From the NCBI GenBank assembly GCA_023374045.1, contig CM041779.1, positions 272,772,062-272,836,061 of the forward strand: DNA of 64,000 bases, written 5' to 3'. Shown piece after piece: positions 35,502 through 46,735 of the stretch (position 1 is its first letter; every line of letters starts with the position of its first letter). The notes under the pieces are model-generated. The model saw nothing but the letters and a program-made list of their open reading frames with translations. It was not told the origin of the DNA and did not search any database. A program made the translations under genes and the position numbers. The DNA is from Limonium bicolor. Lineage: Eukaryota > Streptophyta > Magnoliopsida > Caryophyllales > Plumbaginaceae.

Positions 35502-37139
35502 TGCAGACGTTGTAAAGTGAGTGGTTAAACTGGTGTAAAATAAAAGAAAAGAAATTAAAACTCAAATTAAACGTCGGGCTGCAAACAAATCCCGGTCGTG
35601 ATAGTATAGAAAAGTGTAAGCGACCGGATTATCGAACCGTGGGACTTATAGTGAAATAAGTAGTACCTAAGCGTGTCACAAGAGGGGGGATTAATTGACT
35701 TGTTTCTGAAAAGTAAATAACAGATTAATTTAGTAAGTGAAGATGAATTAAACGGAACTTCGGGTTCAGGTTAATATGATCTGATTAATTGTTTTATCTC
35801 TACCGGTTTAATAAAATAGTTTGGCAAGATTCCTGTAATTTTCTTAAGGTCCGATGAAAACTCATAAGAACTCGTTTACCTGTAATGCAAGGTCCGATGA
35901 AAACTCAAGCAAAAAGCGTGTAAACGGCAGAGGAGTGTGAGGAATTTTATTCTTGCAACATGTATTAACTTAAACGATGAAAATAAGTTCTTACAGTTTT
36001 ACGGCTTAATTAACCCATCTGTTTCTAACCGATGAAATTAAAAACAGACTTAGTAAGGCATTTTAATAAATTGATGAAATTTATTAAAAAGGGAGAGAAA
36101 CAAAACTTTAATCGTAACAAACTGAATTTAATTTAACCGGTAGAAATATATTACACAGCTAACAAACCATAATTAAAACCCTCACCCGGAGTAAATCCTC
36201 CTTAGCCTGACATATTAACTGGTAATAAGTTAGACAGAGGTTGGACGTAATAACAATATGAGATGCGTGGATGGTGAATGGAGAAAATGAGGGGAAGAAG
36301 AGTGGGAGCATACGTAGGATTTTTGTAAGTGAAATGAGAGATTTTGAGTGTTGAGTTTGGGGGTAGAACGTATGTGAGCGTGAGTAGTTTTTGATGAGTA
36401 GTAGTGGCTTTTTATAGAGGAGAGGAAGAAGAAGATCGATTGCAGACAGAGGTGGAAGAGCATTGATTGCTCATTAATTGCAGGGGACAGAGCTGAGAAA
36501 ATAAGGTGTCGACGGGCGAAGTAGATGGATATGGCAGAAACAAGTCGACGGGAAGTCGACGCGAAGAAGAAAACTGGCGCGACTGATTTTTAGTCACGAC
36601 CGCCTACATGTCCGCCCCATAACAGGCGGTTCTTTATGTGTGTCCGCCTGAACAACCGCCTAAAACTAGGCGGTTCCCTTGTCTCCGCCTTTCCTTCACG
36701 TCCGCCTAAACAACCGCCCAAAGCTAGGCGGTTCTCTCTTGCGTCCGCCTTCACTACCGCCCAAGCTAGGCGGTTCTTCTTGCGTCCGCCTTCACTACCG
36801 CCCACATCTAGGCGGTTGCTTGTGAGTCGTCCGCCTCCTCAACAGGCGGTTACACATGCGGTCACAAGCATAAGCATTGACCTATTTTCCTTCCGACTTC
36901 GACCGGCTCTAGATTCTTCGTTTGGACCCCGTTTTCTGAGCCGTTTGCGTCTATGCGTTCGTCTCTTCGTCTACTTTACACCCAGCTTGGTTTTCCTCAT
37001 GTTAAACCAATAAATTTGTGAGATAAACAATAAAACATAAACTAGAGGAAAACTAACCGAAGTGGAGAAATGAGCAAGAAAAGTGCTAATATTATATATG
37101 AAATACACCTATAAAACATGCTCATTTGGACACTTATCA
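35502..37139 (-). repeat. Athila 5' LTR (right)
   Basis: The 1,638-bp partner of the left LTR has the same TGCAGACG start and CACTTATCA end on the plus strand. It contains the same GC-rich minisatellite (36600-36850). Confidence 0.92.
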
Positions 37140-37658
37140 GTAAGCTTATTCTATGAGTTTTAATCTTGTATTATTGTTTTATAATGGTGGGAAGGTGACT
37201 CATAAAGCTTACATGTTAAATAAGGAATTTAAACCATGTCTCATGTGATGTATGTGACCGATTTTTAGTGTCAAAAACTACAGATTTTCTTTGTTACTTT
37301 TGAGCACATGCACCACGTTAGTATAGGATGATTGCTACAGATTTGTTTGGTTAATTATAAGTTCACTACCGTTAATTACATGTGATGATTTGTTACAGAT
37401 TTTTTTTTGCTTAATTGAAAGCTAGTATATTACCGTTAATTTGCATGTTAATTGCTCCAGATTTGTTTGAATAAACACTAGTGTATTACCGTATAATATG
37501 GAGCATACTAGATGTATATTTCTTTGATTATTTGTACATTAGTTCGTACAGTATGGAGCTTATTCATACTTGTTTTTTTTTTTGTGTTTATGGATATGCA
37601 TATGTATATTACCGTAAACCTTATAGCATATTAGGTTGATTTTAAAATTTGTCTTATA

Positions 37659-37692
<34 letters not shown>

Positions 37693-37730
37693 ATATATAT
37701 ATATATATATCTATATATATATATATATAT
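37659..37730. repeat. (TA)n microsatellite
   Basis: About 70 bp of TA repeats are interrupted by two C residues, inside the last third of the outer giant LTR. Confidence 0.95.
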
Positions 37731-38358
37731 AAGGTAGGTATATTAGGTAGTTAATTGTTTTATTATGTCAAGGAGTATAAACAAGTCCTAGAAATTGATA
37801 TATAAAACCGGTATACTATAGTTGATTAATGACATGTATCATGTATTTTATGTACTTATAATTTATACCTTGTGTTAAGATTATATAGTATAAGTTATTA
37901 CCTTGTTTAAAGATGTGTTTATATTTATTTTAGTGTATATAAATGCTTAAGTGTGCGTAAAATATTTTTACGTTGTCCGTTAGTATTTTTAACGTTTTTG
38001 AATCGAACGTTATGGTGTTATGTTACGAGTTGTATAAACGTTCGTGTTGGTCTATCCTTGTTGTCGCTCGCTGTATCGAGCTTGTTAAGAAAGGAGTTTA
38101 ATTCCCATTGTTAATCGTACATAAACGTTTTGCGTGAATGTGTTAAGGCGTTTGTAAAATTACGCTCGTTCGCGTTTATGGTAAAACGACTATTTTTACG
38201 TTACGTTTGTGTGCATGAGTTTGCTTGCGCATGCGTAATATTATTTACGTAAATGTTTGCATGCATAAATTAGCATGTGTACCTAAAATGATTTATTCCC
38301 AGATCAATTCTTCATTATTTAACAGTTTTAAGGTATTAATTAGATTTGGGGTATTTCA

Positions 38359-38363
38359 TCAAT
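38359..38363. repeat. Target duplication TCAAT, right copy, of the outer giant LTR
   Basis: TCAAT follows GGGGTATTTCA. The DNA beyond continues the Athila-like 5' LTR interrupted at 10756. Confidence 0.85.
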
Positions 38364-39673
38364 CAACACTTTTCATGCTCGTTTCTTCACTCTAGCTAGT
38401 TTTCCTCTAGTTTTATGTTTCATTTATTTTTTACACATTTATTGCTTAAACATGAGGAATAACATAGCTAGGAATAAATTAGATGAAGAGACGAACGTGT
38501 GGGTACAAACGGATCCAAAATCGAAACTAAAACGAAGAAACTAGAGCAAAAACAAGTCAAAGTTGATTTGTGGAAGTGTAATCCGGGTTGGTGTCCGGGA
38601 TATAAACCCGGACCACACCCCCATTTTTTACCCTAGTCTAGATATATGTCCAGGAATATAACCCGGACCAAGCCCCAGTTTACAGTAGAATGTGTTTTAG
38701 AACGCAGAAAAAGAAGAGAAAGAAGGGGGTTCAACTCGGGCAGACAGAGGTGACAACCAGAAGAGGAAAAGAAGAGAAAGAAGAAAAGAGGAAGAGGAAG
38801 AAAAAGGAGAAAGGAAGAGCTCCACCCCCATTGAAGCTCGTCACCTTATCCATGTCTATTTCTCTTTCTTATCTCCTCTCTATCTTTACTATGCTTGAGT
38901 AGTCTCCTTGTAGCTAGGGATTGGGATTTTACCCCAAATCCCTCAAACTTCATTGTTGAATCTTGGATTGATGTTGATGCTATATTTAAGTCCTTGTTCT
39001 TAATTAAAGATGATTATTGAGTGATTATGGCCTTTAAGCTTGTCTTTGTTAATTTCGGGATTTGCTTAGGGTTTGCTCTAATTAATTATCATTTTTTTAA
39101 AATTTATTGGTTTAATATCATCGTTTAGCTTAGCATTAGGGTGGAATTATATGGACGGGTTTCCGGAAGTAGAAATCTATACCGGTGGGACTAAATCAAT
39201 GTTAGCCGATTTTCAATGGATTTTGAGACGAGGTTCTCATTGCAACTTAGGATAGACTTGTGCTTAATGCTTCCAATTGAATGGGAGATTCAAACTAATA
39301 TTCGATTCTCGTTTAAATTGGTTAGGATTAATAGACCTAGATTTGGCTATTAGTTAAATTCCTGTTGTTTAGCTATTGATCTAAGATTCGATAATTGGTA
39401 GTAAAGGGGTGTGGGTGCAATCTTCCATCCCGAGCTAAACCTATCTTAGATTAGTTAGTTTAGTTTTATTGCTTTTTGTTATTTCACCATTATCAAATCA
39501 AAAACCCCCCAATTTATATTTATGCATTTTTGTATATATTCTTGCACAAACACTAAACTTATAATTGATTAGATAGTTACGAAGTCCCTGCGGATACGAC
39601 CTTGTTGGACTACAATGACTGGGTTCATTGCCCATTAGTTCACAAGATAGTTTCACTACTATTTTGCCCACCA
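38364..39673 (+). repeat. Remaining part of the Athila-like 5' LTR
   Basis: This is the continuation of the LTR that starts at 10706. It shares AGTTTTCCTCTAGTTT, AAACATGAGG and GACGAAGAGACGAACG with the Athila LTR in element sense. It ends ...CCCACCA six bases before the primer site. It carries two GTCC(G/A)GGA..CCCGGACC palindromic units at about 38580-38670. Confidence 0.75.
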
Positions 39674-39679
39674 AGTTTT

Positions 39680-39698
39680 TGGCGCCATTGCCAGGGGA
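39680..39698 (+). other. Primer-binding site of the Athila-like element
   Basis: TGGCGCCATTGCCAGGGGA differs at only two positions from the Athila primer site of the neighbouring element and lies just after the LTR end. Confidence 0.8.
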
Positions 39699-39821
39699 CT
39701 TCGGTCCAACTATCTGGTTTATTATCTGTTTAGTTTTTGTGCATATTTTTATTTCATTTCCTTTATTTACCCCTTTTGTGTATAAATTTTTGTTTCTTTT
39801 CTTTTTAGGAACTTAACTCTG

Positions 39822-41026
39822 ATGGATGGTTATTAGTATTACGATCAACTGGAGGTTGGAATGGCTACTCTTATGGTCAAGAGAACTACAATCAATGGTT
39901 TGTGTGTCAAAGATGTGGAGGAAACCATGACAGTTCTCAATGTCAAGTTGGAAGCTCTAGGTTGGAGGATATGATGACAAATTTTATCTCAAGATACCAA
40001 CCAGATGTGAGTACACCAACCGGATTGGAGGACTATCATGAGAATACACAAGTCGCTAACCCATGGATTTTGTGTCTAGAATGTGGAGGAGACCATGAGT
40101 GTTCTCAAGGCTCGGTTGCAGTCTCTAAATTGAAGGGTCTCGTGGAAGAGCTCATCTCAATGACCAGCGCAGAGATTGCCAAATGGCTGAAATTCAACAT
40201 TGAACAAGAAGCCATCAACATGAACCAGCTGGAATTCAATGCAAGAATTCAAGCTAAGCTTGATCATATATCGTAACAACTTGAGAGCGAAATAGTTCAT
40301 GAGATGGAGCAGCCTTCTGAATATTTAAGTTTCTCCCATTTTCCTCCCTTGTTTAAGCCAGAGAGTACACTGCCAAACAACCACCTGCTTGATTATGAAG
40401 ACAACTCGTCAGAAGAAAGTTTCTACTTCAACCTCATGGAGTTTTCTCCCTCTAAAATTAACCACCAATTTGTCTTCCCATCCCTTATTCATCAATACAA
40501 TAAGGATGATCACACCCTCAACTTTGAGAAGGAGGAACAACCTTTCTTTGAGTCATCAGAGAAGAGTGCCACCATCTACCTTAAGGAGCCATCTCCCTCT
40601 GAAGTTGATGTCCATCGAGGCTTTTCCTATGAGCCTCACCCCAAAGAAAAGGACCACCACATCCTCGAAACTGAGGACGAAGAGCCACCCAACTTTGATC
40701 TTTATTTGAAGGATCAAGGCCTTCCCCACCCGTGCACAAATAAAGTATGGTGGAAGCTCAAAGTTCACCTGCTAAGTGTGGAGGCCACTTTCTCCTTTGA
40801 TCCCGGACCAGAGATAGAAGACAAAGTCCGCCCCAGACTTCTCTCTGCACTGCTCAACGAAGATAAGGATGTCTTCATCCTTAAATGTGAAGAGGAGTCT
40901 CCACCACTCGATGATTCTCGCACCAAGGATCATCAACCTCAATATTTTGATCGTTCTTCAAAGAAAAATGACGCCCGTCCAACCCACCCGTTGAAGCCCA
41001 CTTTAACATTCATTTTCAATCCTTGA
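39822..41026 (+). pseudogene. Gag-like protein of the pol-less Athila-like element, about 390 codons, stops inside
   Basis: ATG 39822 opens MDGY, then a TAG and a frame change. From 39845 the frame STGGWNGYSYGQENYNQW leads into two knuckle-like motifs, CQRCGGNHDSSQC and CLECGGDHECSQG. The second lacks its final Cys. A helical stretch (EEAINMNQLEFNARIQAKLDH-like, about 40200-40270) precedes an in-frame TAA at 40274-40276. The same frame continues to 41026 as an acidic, Pro- and His-rich tail (EEPPNFDLYL, FDPGPEIEDKVRPRLL). No protease, RT or integrase follows. The function of the tail is unknown to me. A host gene is unlikely because the primer site and the Athila-type 3' region frame it. Confidence 0.65.
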
Positions 41027-41690
41027 GGACTTTAGTGTGGTATGGTCTAGCTAAAGACCTTAAAGATGGACAGCTTCCCGAGAGGCATCCTGGATGAATT
41101 TCTTTCAGTTTCCATTATTTTAATTTGTCAAGTTCTCCCTTGATTTTATTTTTTGCTAACTCTTAACCCCGTTTGTAGTTTGGTTGCTTCTAGTGTTTTA
41201 TGTAGGTGCAACTTAAAGTCCACACCGCAACCAAGCTACACTAATCATGGCTAAAGCTCTAGTATAGGGGAGTTCCTTCAATTCAGGCAACAGCAATCTC
41301 AGGGGAGTACTAGTTTCTTAGATTTTGATACTCTCACTACTCTTATTTCATTTTGACTTTTCTCGATTTTGTCAACGGGCATAGCTTCTGTGCTACAATG
41401 TTGTTTGTGTCCCGTGTGTTTTCTCTTTCATCTACTTCCCGAAAAGGTCTTCTAAAACCTTCCCCAGTTTGTTTGGTGAACAATGAGGACATTGTTCAAG
41501 TTAAGTGTGGGGGAGTGACTTTTTCGGTGAATTGTGTGCATAAATGTTTAATCCCTATGCTTACCTTGAATTTTTCCAAAATCAAAAACTTGGACCCTTG
41601 TGATGTGAGCTGTTCTTATTAAGAACAAATACTGTAATGAATTGTGGGATAAATGCTCAAAATTTTCTCTTGTTTTCCCAAGAGATGATT
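41027..41690 (+). other. 3' region of the Athila-like element
   Basis: CAATGAGGACATTG, a short hairpin, is followed by TTCAAGTTAAGTGTGGGGGA (41495-41514), a combination typical of the Athila 3' region. Similarity to the Athila element at 26584-37139 extends to about 41660. Confidence 0.7.
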
Positions 41691-42539
41691 TATGACTTAC
41701 TCGGGGACACTAACGGTGATGCCAAGGTAGCGTGGGTTTAAGTGAAATCGTGTCCTCAAGGGACAATTTTAGCTTCTAGAATTATGTAATCGACTTTTGA
41801 AGGGACGATTTCTCCCAGAAGTGTCATTTTATGAATTAGTTTTGGAAGGAAGCTAATAGACAAATTTATTTCGTAAAAGAGGGTTTGTTTCGGATCTTTT
41901 TCCAAAGTATGTATTACATACTCATTAAAAACATAAAATTTTAGGTTTATCAAAATGTATTTTTGCATGTTGCGTTTAAGAGTATGAATTATGATGGATA
42001 GTAATATAATTTTTTTACATTTATAACTCAGTCCCATGTAACTCACCCAACCAGAATGTGACCAAGAAGCCATGTAACTCAGTGCCACCAGTACTACATT
42101 TACAGCCTTCAGGTTCATCAACCCCTTTATTTTTTTTGGTGATTGATATTATGAACTACTTTAGCCTTGGTTATCAACTCTTAAATGATTGATATTAGTG
42201 AGTGATATTATGTACTATAGCATCGTTTATCAACTCTATATTATGATTGATAACCGGAAGGCTATAATCATTTGAAAACATTAAACTGAGTTGTTGAAGT
42301 CGATCTTACGTATTCATTAATCTTGGTTTTTATGTATCGATGATAATTTATAGATGCTTCCACTGATGATTAGAAATATGTATAATCTTCTATAATCTTT
42401 TCCATCACTATTTTAACAAAAATGACACTAATTTTTATATATCTTTTTTAGCGTCCTTATCGAGTCATTGTGTATAAGAATATTTTCTTACATTTATCAG
42501 TTTATAAAGTTTGACTGATTTAAAAACCTGAAGAATTTT
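41691..42539. other. Unassigned DNA left of the LARD-like element
   Basis: No coding motif was seen. GATTGATATTA(T/G) and TTATCAACTCT recur at 42140-42240. The last part, 42262-42490, is similar in direct orientation to 56029-56260 on the other side of the LARD-like element. Confidence 0.5.
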
Positions 42540-45500
42540 TGTAACACCCCAACTACCAACAACACACTTAATATCGTATCGCAGCGGAAATCTCAACTCA
42601 TAACATCACTTAACTCATTGGTGTTACACGCCGTTAGCCACCCACGTGGCTAACAAGGCTAACATACTTACATTGTACCGGTCTGATGGACTAAACTCCC
42701 GAGCAACTACACATAAATCTCGTTCCATGTCCAACAGTCATTATACACTTACATTACAAGTGTACCGAGTATCTTCCAACTAACGCCGATACAAATTCGG
42801 TCTTACTACACCTACAATACATCCACAATTCTCATGACTACCACGTACGAATAACTACCCCGTCCTACTCTCGAACGGCTTCCAGCTCCTTGTACCTGAA
42901 ATAGAAAAGGAAGAAAAGGGTGGCCCCCAAGGGGCTCAGCACCTTTGCTGGTATGGTAATCCCGCAGCCCGCGTGCTACCGGGCCACGCACAACTAATTG
43001 TCGTCTTAGCATGCGGTTGATTTTATTTAAAAACAGGCACACATTACACACATACATCATGCTTAAAAGCAAACATCCATTAGTAGGACACAAACACAAG
43101 ATTAGCACACACAACATAACCATACACTTCACTTGATAACATACACACAACTTAGTTCCATTCTCCTTAGAGAACATAAACTTTACTTAGGGAGTGCCGG
43201 GGTGATAGAAGCCCGAGCGCAACATACACACATTTTCTTTACTTAGGTGTGGCGGCCTCATATAGGACCGATCACACCTTGCACAATTTCCCCCTAGCTC
43301 CGATAATGATGAGGTAGGCAAGCCTTGGTTAAGCTTGTGGGTGGTTATAATTCAAGGAAGAAAAACAACCGTAACATATTAAAGAGGGAGTCGAAGCGAA
43401 CTTAGGCATCAACACCCTACCAACATTACACATGATTTCCCCCTACCCGATTGGAAGTTGGGTAGGTAAGCTTTGGCTAAGCTAATGGGAGGTCGAAATC
43501 CAATGAAGGAAAACAACCCTAACATAACAGGATGGGAGTTAATTCACATATATACATTAACTCCCAAACAACACGCCGCCGGAACGACCGGATTCCTCAC
43601 CATACATAACATATACATATTAGTTAAAGGTTCCTTTATGGAACTCATCACATACATACATCACATAGTGTTACCAACTCTGTTAGACCAGAAGGGGAGT
43701 AACATCCTTTTTTAACAAACATGGATAACTGTATCCGATAGCAACAACATACAAAACAAAGTCACATACATCACACATAGTCACAACATACACAAACGCA
43801 CGGATAGCCGTAGTTAGAACGTTCCCGTGGGTTGGGACGTTTATTCCGAATACCGATCTCTTATGTGAACCTAAGGTCGGTTAACTATTATTTAACACAT
43901 AACTAGGGTTAAGCGGTATCGGAATTAATTACGCCACAATAATGAATTACTATAAACTCATTTCATGCTTTATCTTGCAAGGTGGCAAACACACAGAAAA
44001 ACACATTGGCATACAAGCCGGTGTAATCCGGTAGGACACAGGTTGCAAGAAAACCATACCTTACACCATGGGTTACTCTACCGTGTTCCCGAGGGTTCAC
44101 TCCAACGCGTCATCTCACGCTCCCCGGATAGTTTTTGAACAACTGGTAATATTTAAAATGTTTTATTAACAACAAAGTCTTACGGTATGTAAGCTTCTAT
44201 TATTTCCGTACTTACCTCGTTATCCCGGTACACTTAATGTTCTTATGCTTAAGACTTCCTTAACTTGTTTCCTTACTCACATGTGCATTTCCTCTTCCTT
44301 TCTTCCCATTAATGATGTATTACTACATTTACATATGCCTATGTGTATAGGCATATGCTTATATACATATGATAACTCTAATCATATATATATATTATTT
44401 TATTATGTTTTTTTGTTTTTTGTTTTAACTCGATCGGACTTGCGACCGACCTTGCAAGTCCGGTCCATTCCAGGTGATATGAGTCCGGGAAATTTCTGGC
44501 TCGACCGAACTTGCAAGTCCGGTCACAGTTCGGTCCATTCCAGTAGCTTGCATTACGGGAATTTTTCTGGCCGACCGAACCTACATGTCCGGTCGATTCC
44601 AGAAGGTTTCTGACGGGAGAATTTTCTGGTCCGACCGAACTTGCATGTCCGGTCGCAAGTCCGGTCGATTCCAGAAGGTTTCCCGTCTTTGTAAATCTGG
44701 GCTTGACCGAACTTGCAAGTCCGGTCCGGCCCAGTACTTCAGTTTTAAAATCTGTTTTCAGTCCTCTCTTTTACCCATTACTTCCCCAATCTTCCTACAC
44801 TTAATCCCACATATTTTAACACTACTTAGGCCCTCAAAACTGCCTTGGTTCATCCCCTAAATACCTTACTCATTTCTAAATCCATATACACAATTTTTCC
44901 TCACTCCCTTCAACACTTGTAACAGTTTTTGTTACATTTATGCTACAGATTTTATAACTCAATCCTCACTCTCCAATTACCAATCCATGGTCATTACCCA
45001 TCTCTACTAATCCCAATGCATACCTTGGTTCTCCCATTCACCAAGTCACTCTTTAATGCACAATTCCTACCAAAATTTTGCCATAGCTCACCTATAATTC
45101 TTACTTATCCACACATATCTTTTCTCATCAGCTTCATCCCTATTCTAGCCAACCACAAGGGTTCTAACAGCACATAACAAATCCTCAAACTCCATAACCA
45201 CAATATCAATCTCAAACTTAAAACATTTGGCTCTTAAGGCCCTCAACTCAACATTAATTCACAAACCTCTCCAAAACCAACTAAACACATTACTACACAG
45301 ATTTTTTTCTTCACAATTTGGGTTCATTAATTTGTTTACCCATCCCAACACTTAAACAATTACAAACAAGGTTCAAGGTGGATCCCTTACCTTAATTTCA
45401 CAAGTCTCTTTAATTCTCTTCTTGCTCCTCATCTCTTCCAAAGTCAGTTAAAAGGGGGTGGAGTTTCCAAACTCCACCCCAACATCCAAGAACACAAAAC

Positions 45501-46720
45501 ACACTCAATTAATTATCTAAACCCTTAGAAAACTCAATTCAATCAAAGGGCTTAGAACACAAGTTAGGGTTTACCTTTTTGAAGCTTTTAAGAGGGATTC
45601 TCTCCCTTGAATCAAGAAGGGAATTACTCCACCATTGAAGGATTAATTTGGAGCTCAAGAACAAGAAGAAAAACAAGGTATCAAAATGGTGAAAAATCGA
45701 TTACACCAAGAGGTGAATGAAAGATGACTTTTTCTTGGGAATTTTTACCTTAGAATGAAGAGGAGACTCCAAGCTATCTTTTGATGTCATTTTCTCTTCA
45801 AATGGGAAAAACCCATGTGGATGAAGTTCCTCCTTTTTGAATTTTGAAAAGAGAGGATGATAGAGAATGATGAGAGGATGAATAATATGTATTTATTTTT
45901 GTGATTTGAGCTTTATTAAAGCTTGGGCAAGGCAAAGAATGGCAAGGAGCCATGGGAGCTTGTTGGAGCTTCCAAATCGTGACCAAGGAAGAAGAAGGGG
46001 AGGATGGGGTCTGGGCACCAGAAGAAAAACGAGAGAGAGAGGAAATAATGGGGAGAGAGAAGAGGAAAAGTAAGATAAGGAGGAGAGAGGGAAAAAGGTG
46101 GCACTTTTACTTTTTACTTTTTAGACTTAGTTGTCTAGCTTATTAAGAGCTAGTTTAATTGTGAATGGGGTTAATTTATCCCCTTAGAAAACCGGTCCCC
46201 ACTATAATATGTAACTGGAGCGTTTTTCGTCTTTTACAGAAAATGCTCGTTATTTTACCCGGTTTAGCACTATTCACTAACCGGGCCCGATTCCGGAATT
46301 TTATCGTTTATTTAATTTTAGTGGCTCTTAAGCTCCCATTAGTGTTTAATTATAGTTATATAATCAACTATTATTTTTACGGGGTCGTTTAACTGTTTAA
46401 AGTCACGTTCTCGGGTTTCCTCGAAAAACGCGCTTTAAGACTCCGCTAGCGTTTTAACGCATTGTTTGGATCCGTTTTCTTCGGGAATTTTTTCCACGTG
46501 TTCTTAGTGTGTAATTAGGGTATAAAAATTTATTTATAACCCTAGTGAAGGTTATATACCTCCTAAAATAATTAAATACGCGTTTTCACGTTTGTGTCTT
46601 TTACGTATTTTCTTTTTCTTTTTGGTTTTTATTTCTTCACCAATGATCTTAAGGGCTTAATTAGCCTTAGAAAATTATAAGTACATAATTAATTAACACA
46701 TTAAGGTTTGGGGTATTTCA
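42540..46720 (-). repeat. LARD-like 3' LTR (left)
   Basis: It contains a GC-rich ACCGGACTTG/CAAGTCCGGT array at 44430-44740. The small ORFs in it recur in the other LTR and carry no known domain. Confidence 0.92.
44430..44740. repeat. Palindromic CAAGTCCGGTC minisatellite in the LARD LTR
   Basis: About five units of 60-75 bp repeat CGACCGAACTTGCAAGTCC and GGTC(C/G)ATTCCAG. Half-sites GACCGGACTTG and CAAGTCCGGTC face each other, so each unit can fold into a hairpin. The copy at 53705-54030 has an extra half-site in some units. Confidence 0.85.
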
Positions 46721-46735
46721 ATCTACCCCCTTAGA
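46721..46735 (-). other. Polypurine tract of the LARD-like element
   Basis: ATCTACCCCCTTAGA on the plus strand is TCTAAGGGGGTAGAT in element sense. It directly abuts the 3' LTR. Confidence 0.75.

Larger units (their letters stand above)
26584..37139 (-). mobile_element. Athila-type Ty3 retrotransposon, 10.6 kb, with both LTRs
   Basis: Two nearly identical LTRs (26584-28223 and 35502-37139) start TGCAGACGTTGTAAAG and end CACTTATCA on the plus strand, and GTAAG is duplicated outside. The element reads on the minus strand. Its primer-binding site (35480-35498) lies inside the right LTR. Gag is at about 35088-33420, protease at about 33083-32700, RT and RNase H at about 32462-30726, and integrase at about 30533-29488. 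A 1.26-kb 3' region without an env-like frame follows. Several single-base frame changes interrupt gag and pol. It inserted into the outer giant LTR. Athila assignment rests on the GGCGCCGTTGCCGGGGA primer site and the protein similarity. Confidence 0.93.
10757..38358 (-). mobile_element. Outer giant solo LTR (about 5.2 kb net), interrupted twice
   Basis: It starts TGTAACACCCC at 10757 and ends GGGGTATTTCA at 38358, flanked by TCAAT on both sides. Its own sequence consists of 10757-12391, 24244-26583 and 37145-38358, about 5.19 kb. The gaps are two later insertions with their own target duplications. The same end sequences bound the LTRs of the LARD-like element at 42540-56022, and internal words are shared (GCGGGCCAC, CAAGCCGGTGTAATCC, ACAGGTTGCAAGAA). 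No second LTR or internal region was found, so it is a solo LTR left by LTR-LTR recombination. Orientation is inferred from the LARD-like element, whose primer site shows minus sense. Confidence 0.85.
10706..41690 (+). mobile_element. Pol-less Athila-like LTR element (oldest layer), 5' LTR interrupted
   Basis: The 5' LTR begins TGATGAGTGTCCAAATGAGC at 10706. It matches the element-sense start of the Athila element LTR here (TGATAAGTGTCCAAATGAGC). After 51 bp it is split by the giant solo LTR (10757-38358) and resumes at 38364, with TTTTCCTCTAG and AAACATGAGG in the same order as in the Athila LTR, ending near 39673. Net LTR length is about 1.36 kb. A primer-binding site (39680-39698), a gag-like frame (39822-41026) and an Athila-type 3' region with AAGTGTGGGGGAG (41503-41515) follow. 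The words AATTGTGGGATAAATG (about 41640) match the Athila element's 3' region. No pol domains are present. Similarity fades after about 41690 and no 3' LTR was found. Confidence 0.75.

Noticed and set aside
40304..41026. Possible host gene of 240 codons
   Set aside because: It is in frame with the upstream knuckle region across one TAA and sits between an LTR, a primer site and an Athila 3' region. Treated as an element protein.
42812..43177. 121-codon frame repeated at 52106-52471
   Set aside because: It appears twice because it lies in the two LTRs of the LARD-like element. It has no domain and is on LTR DNA.
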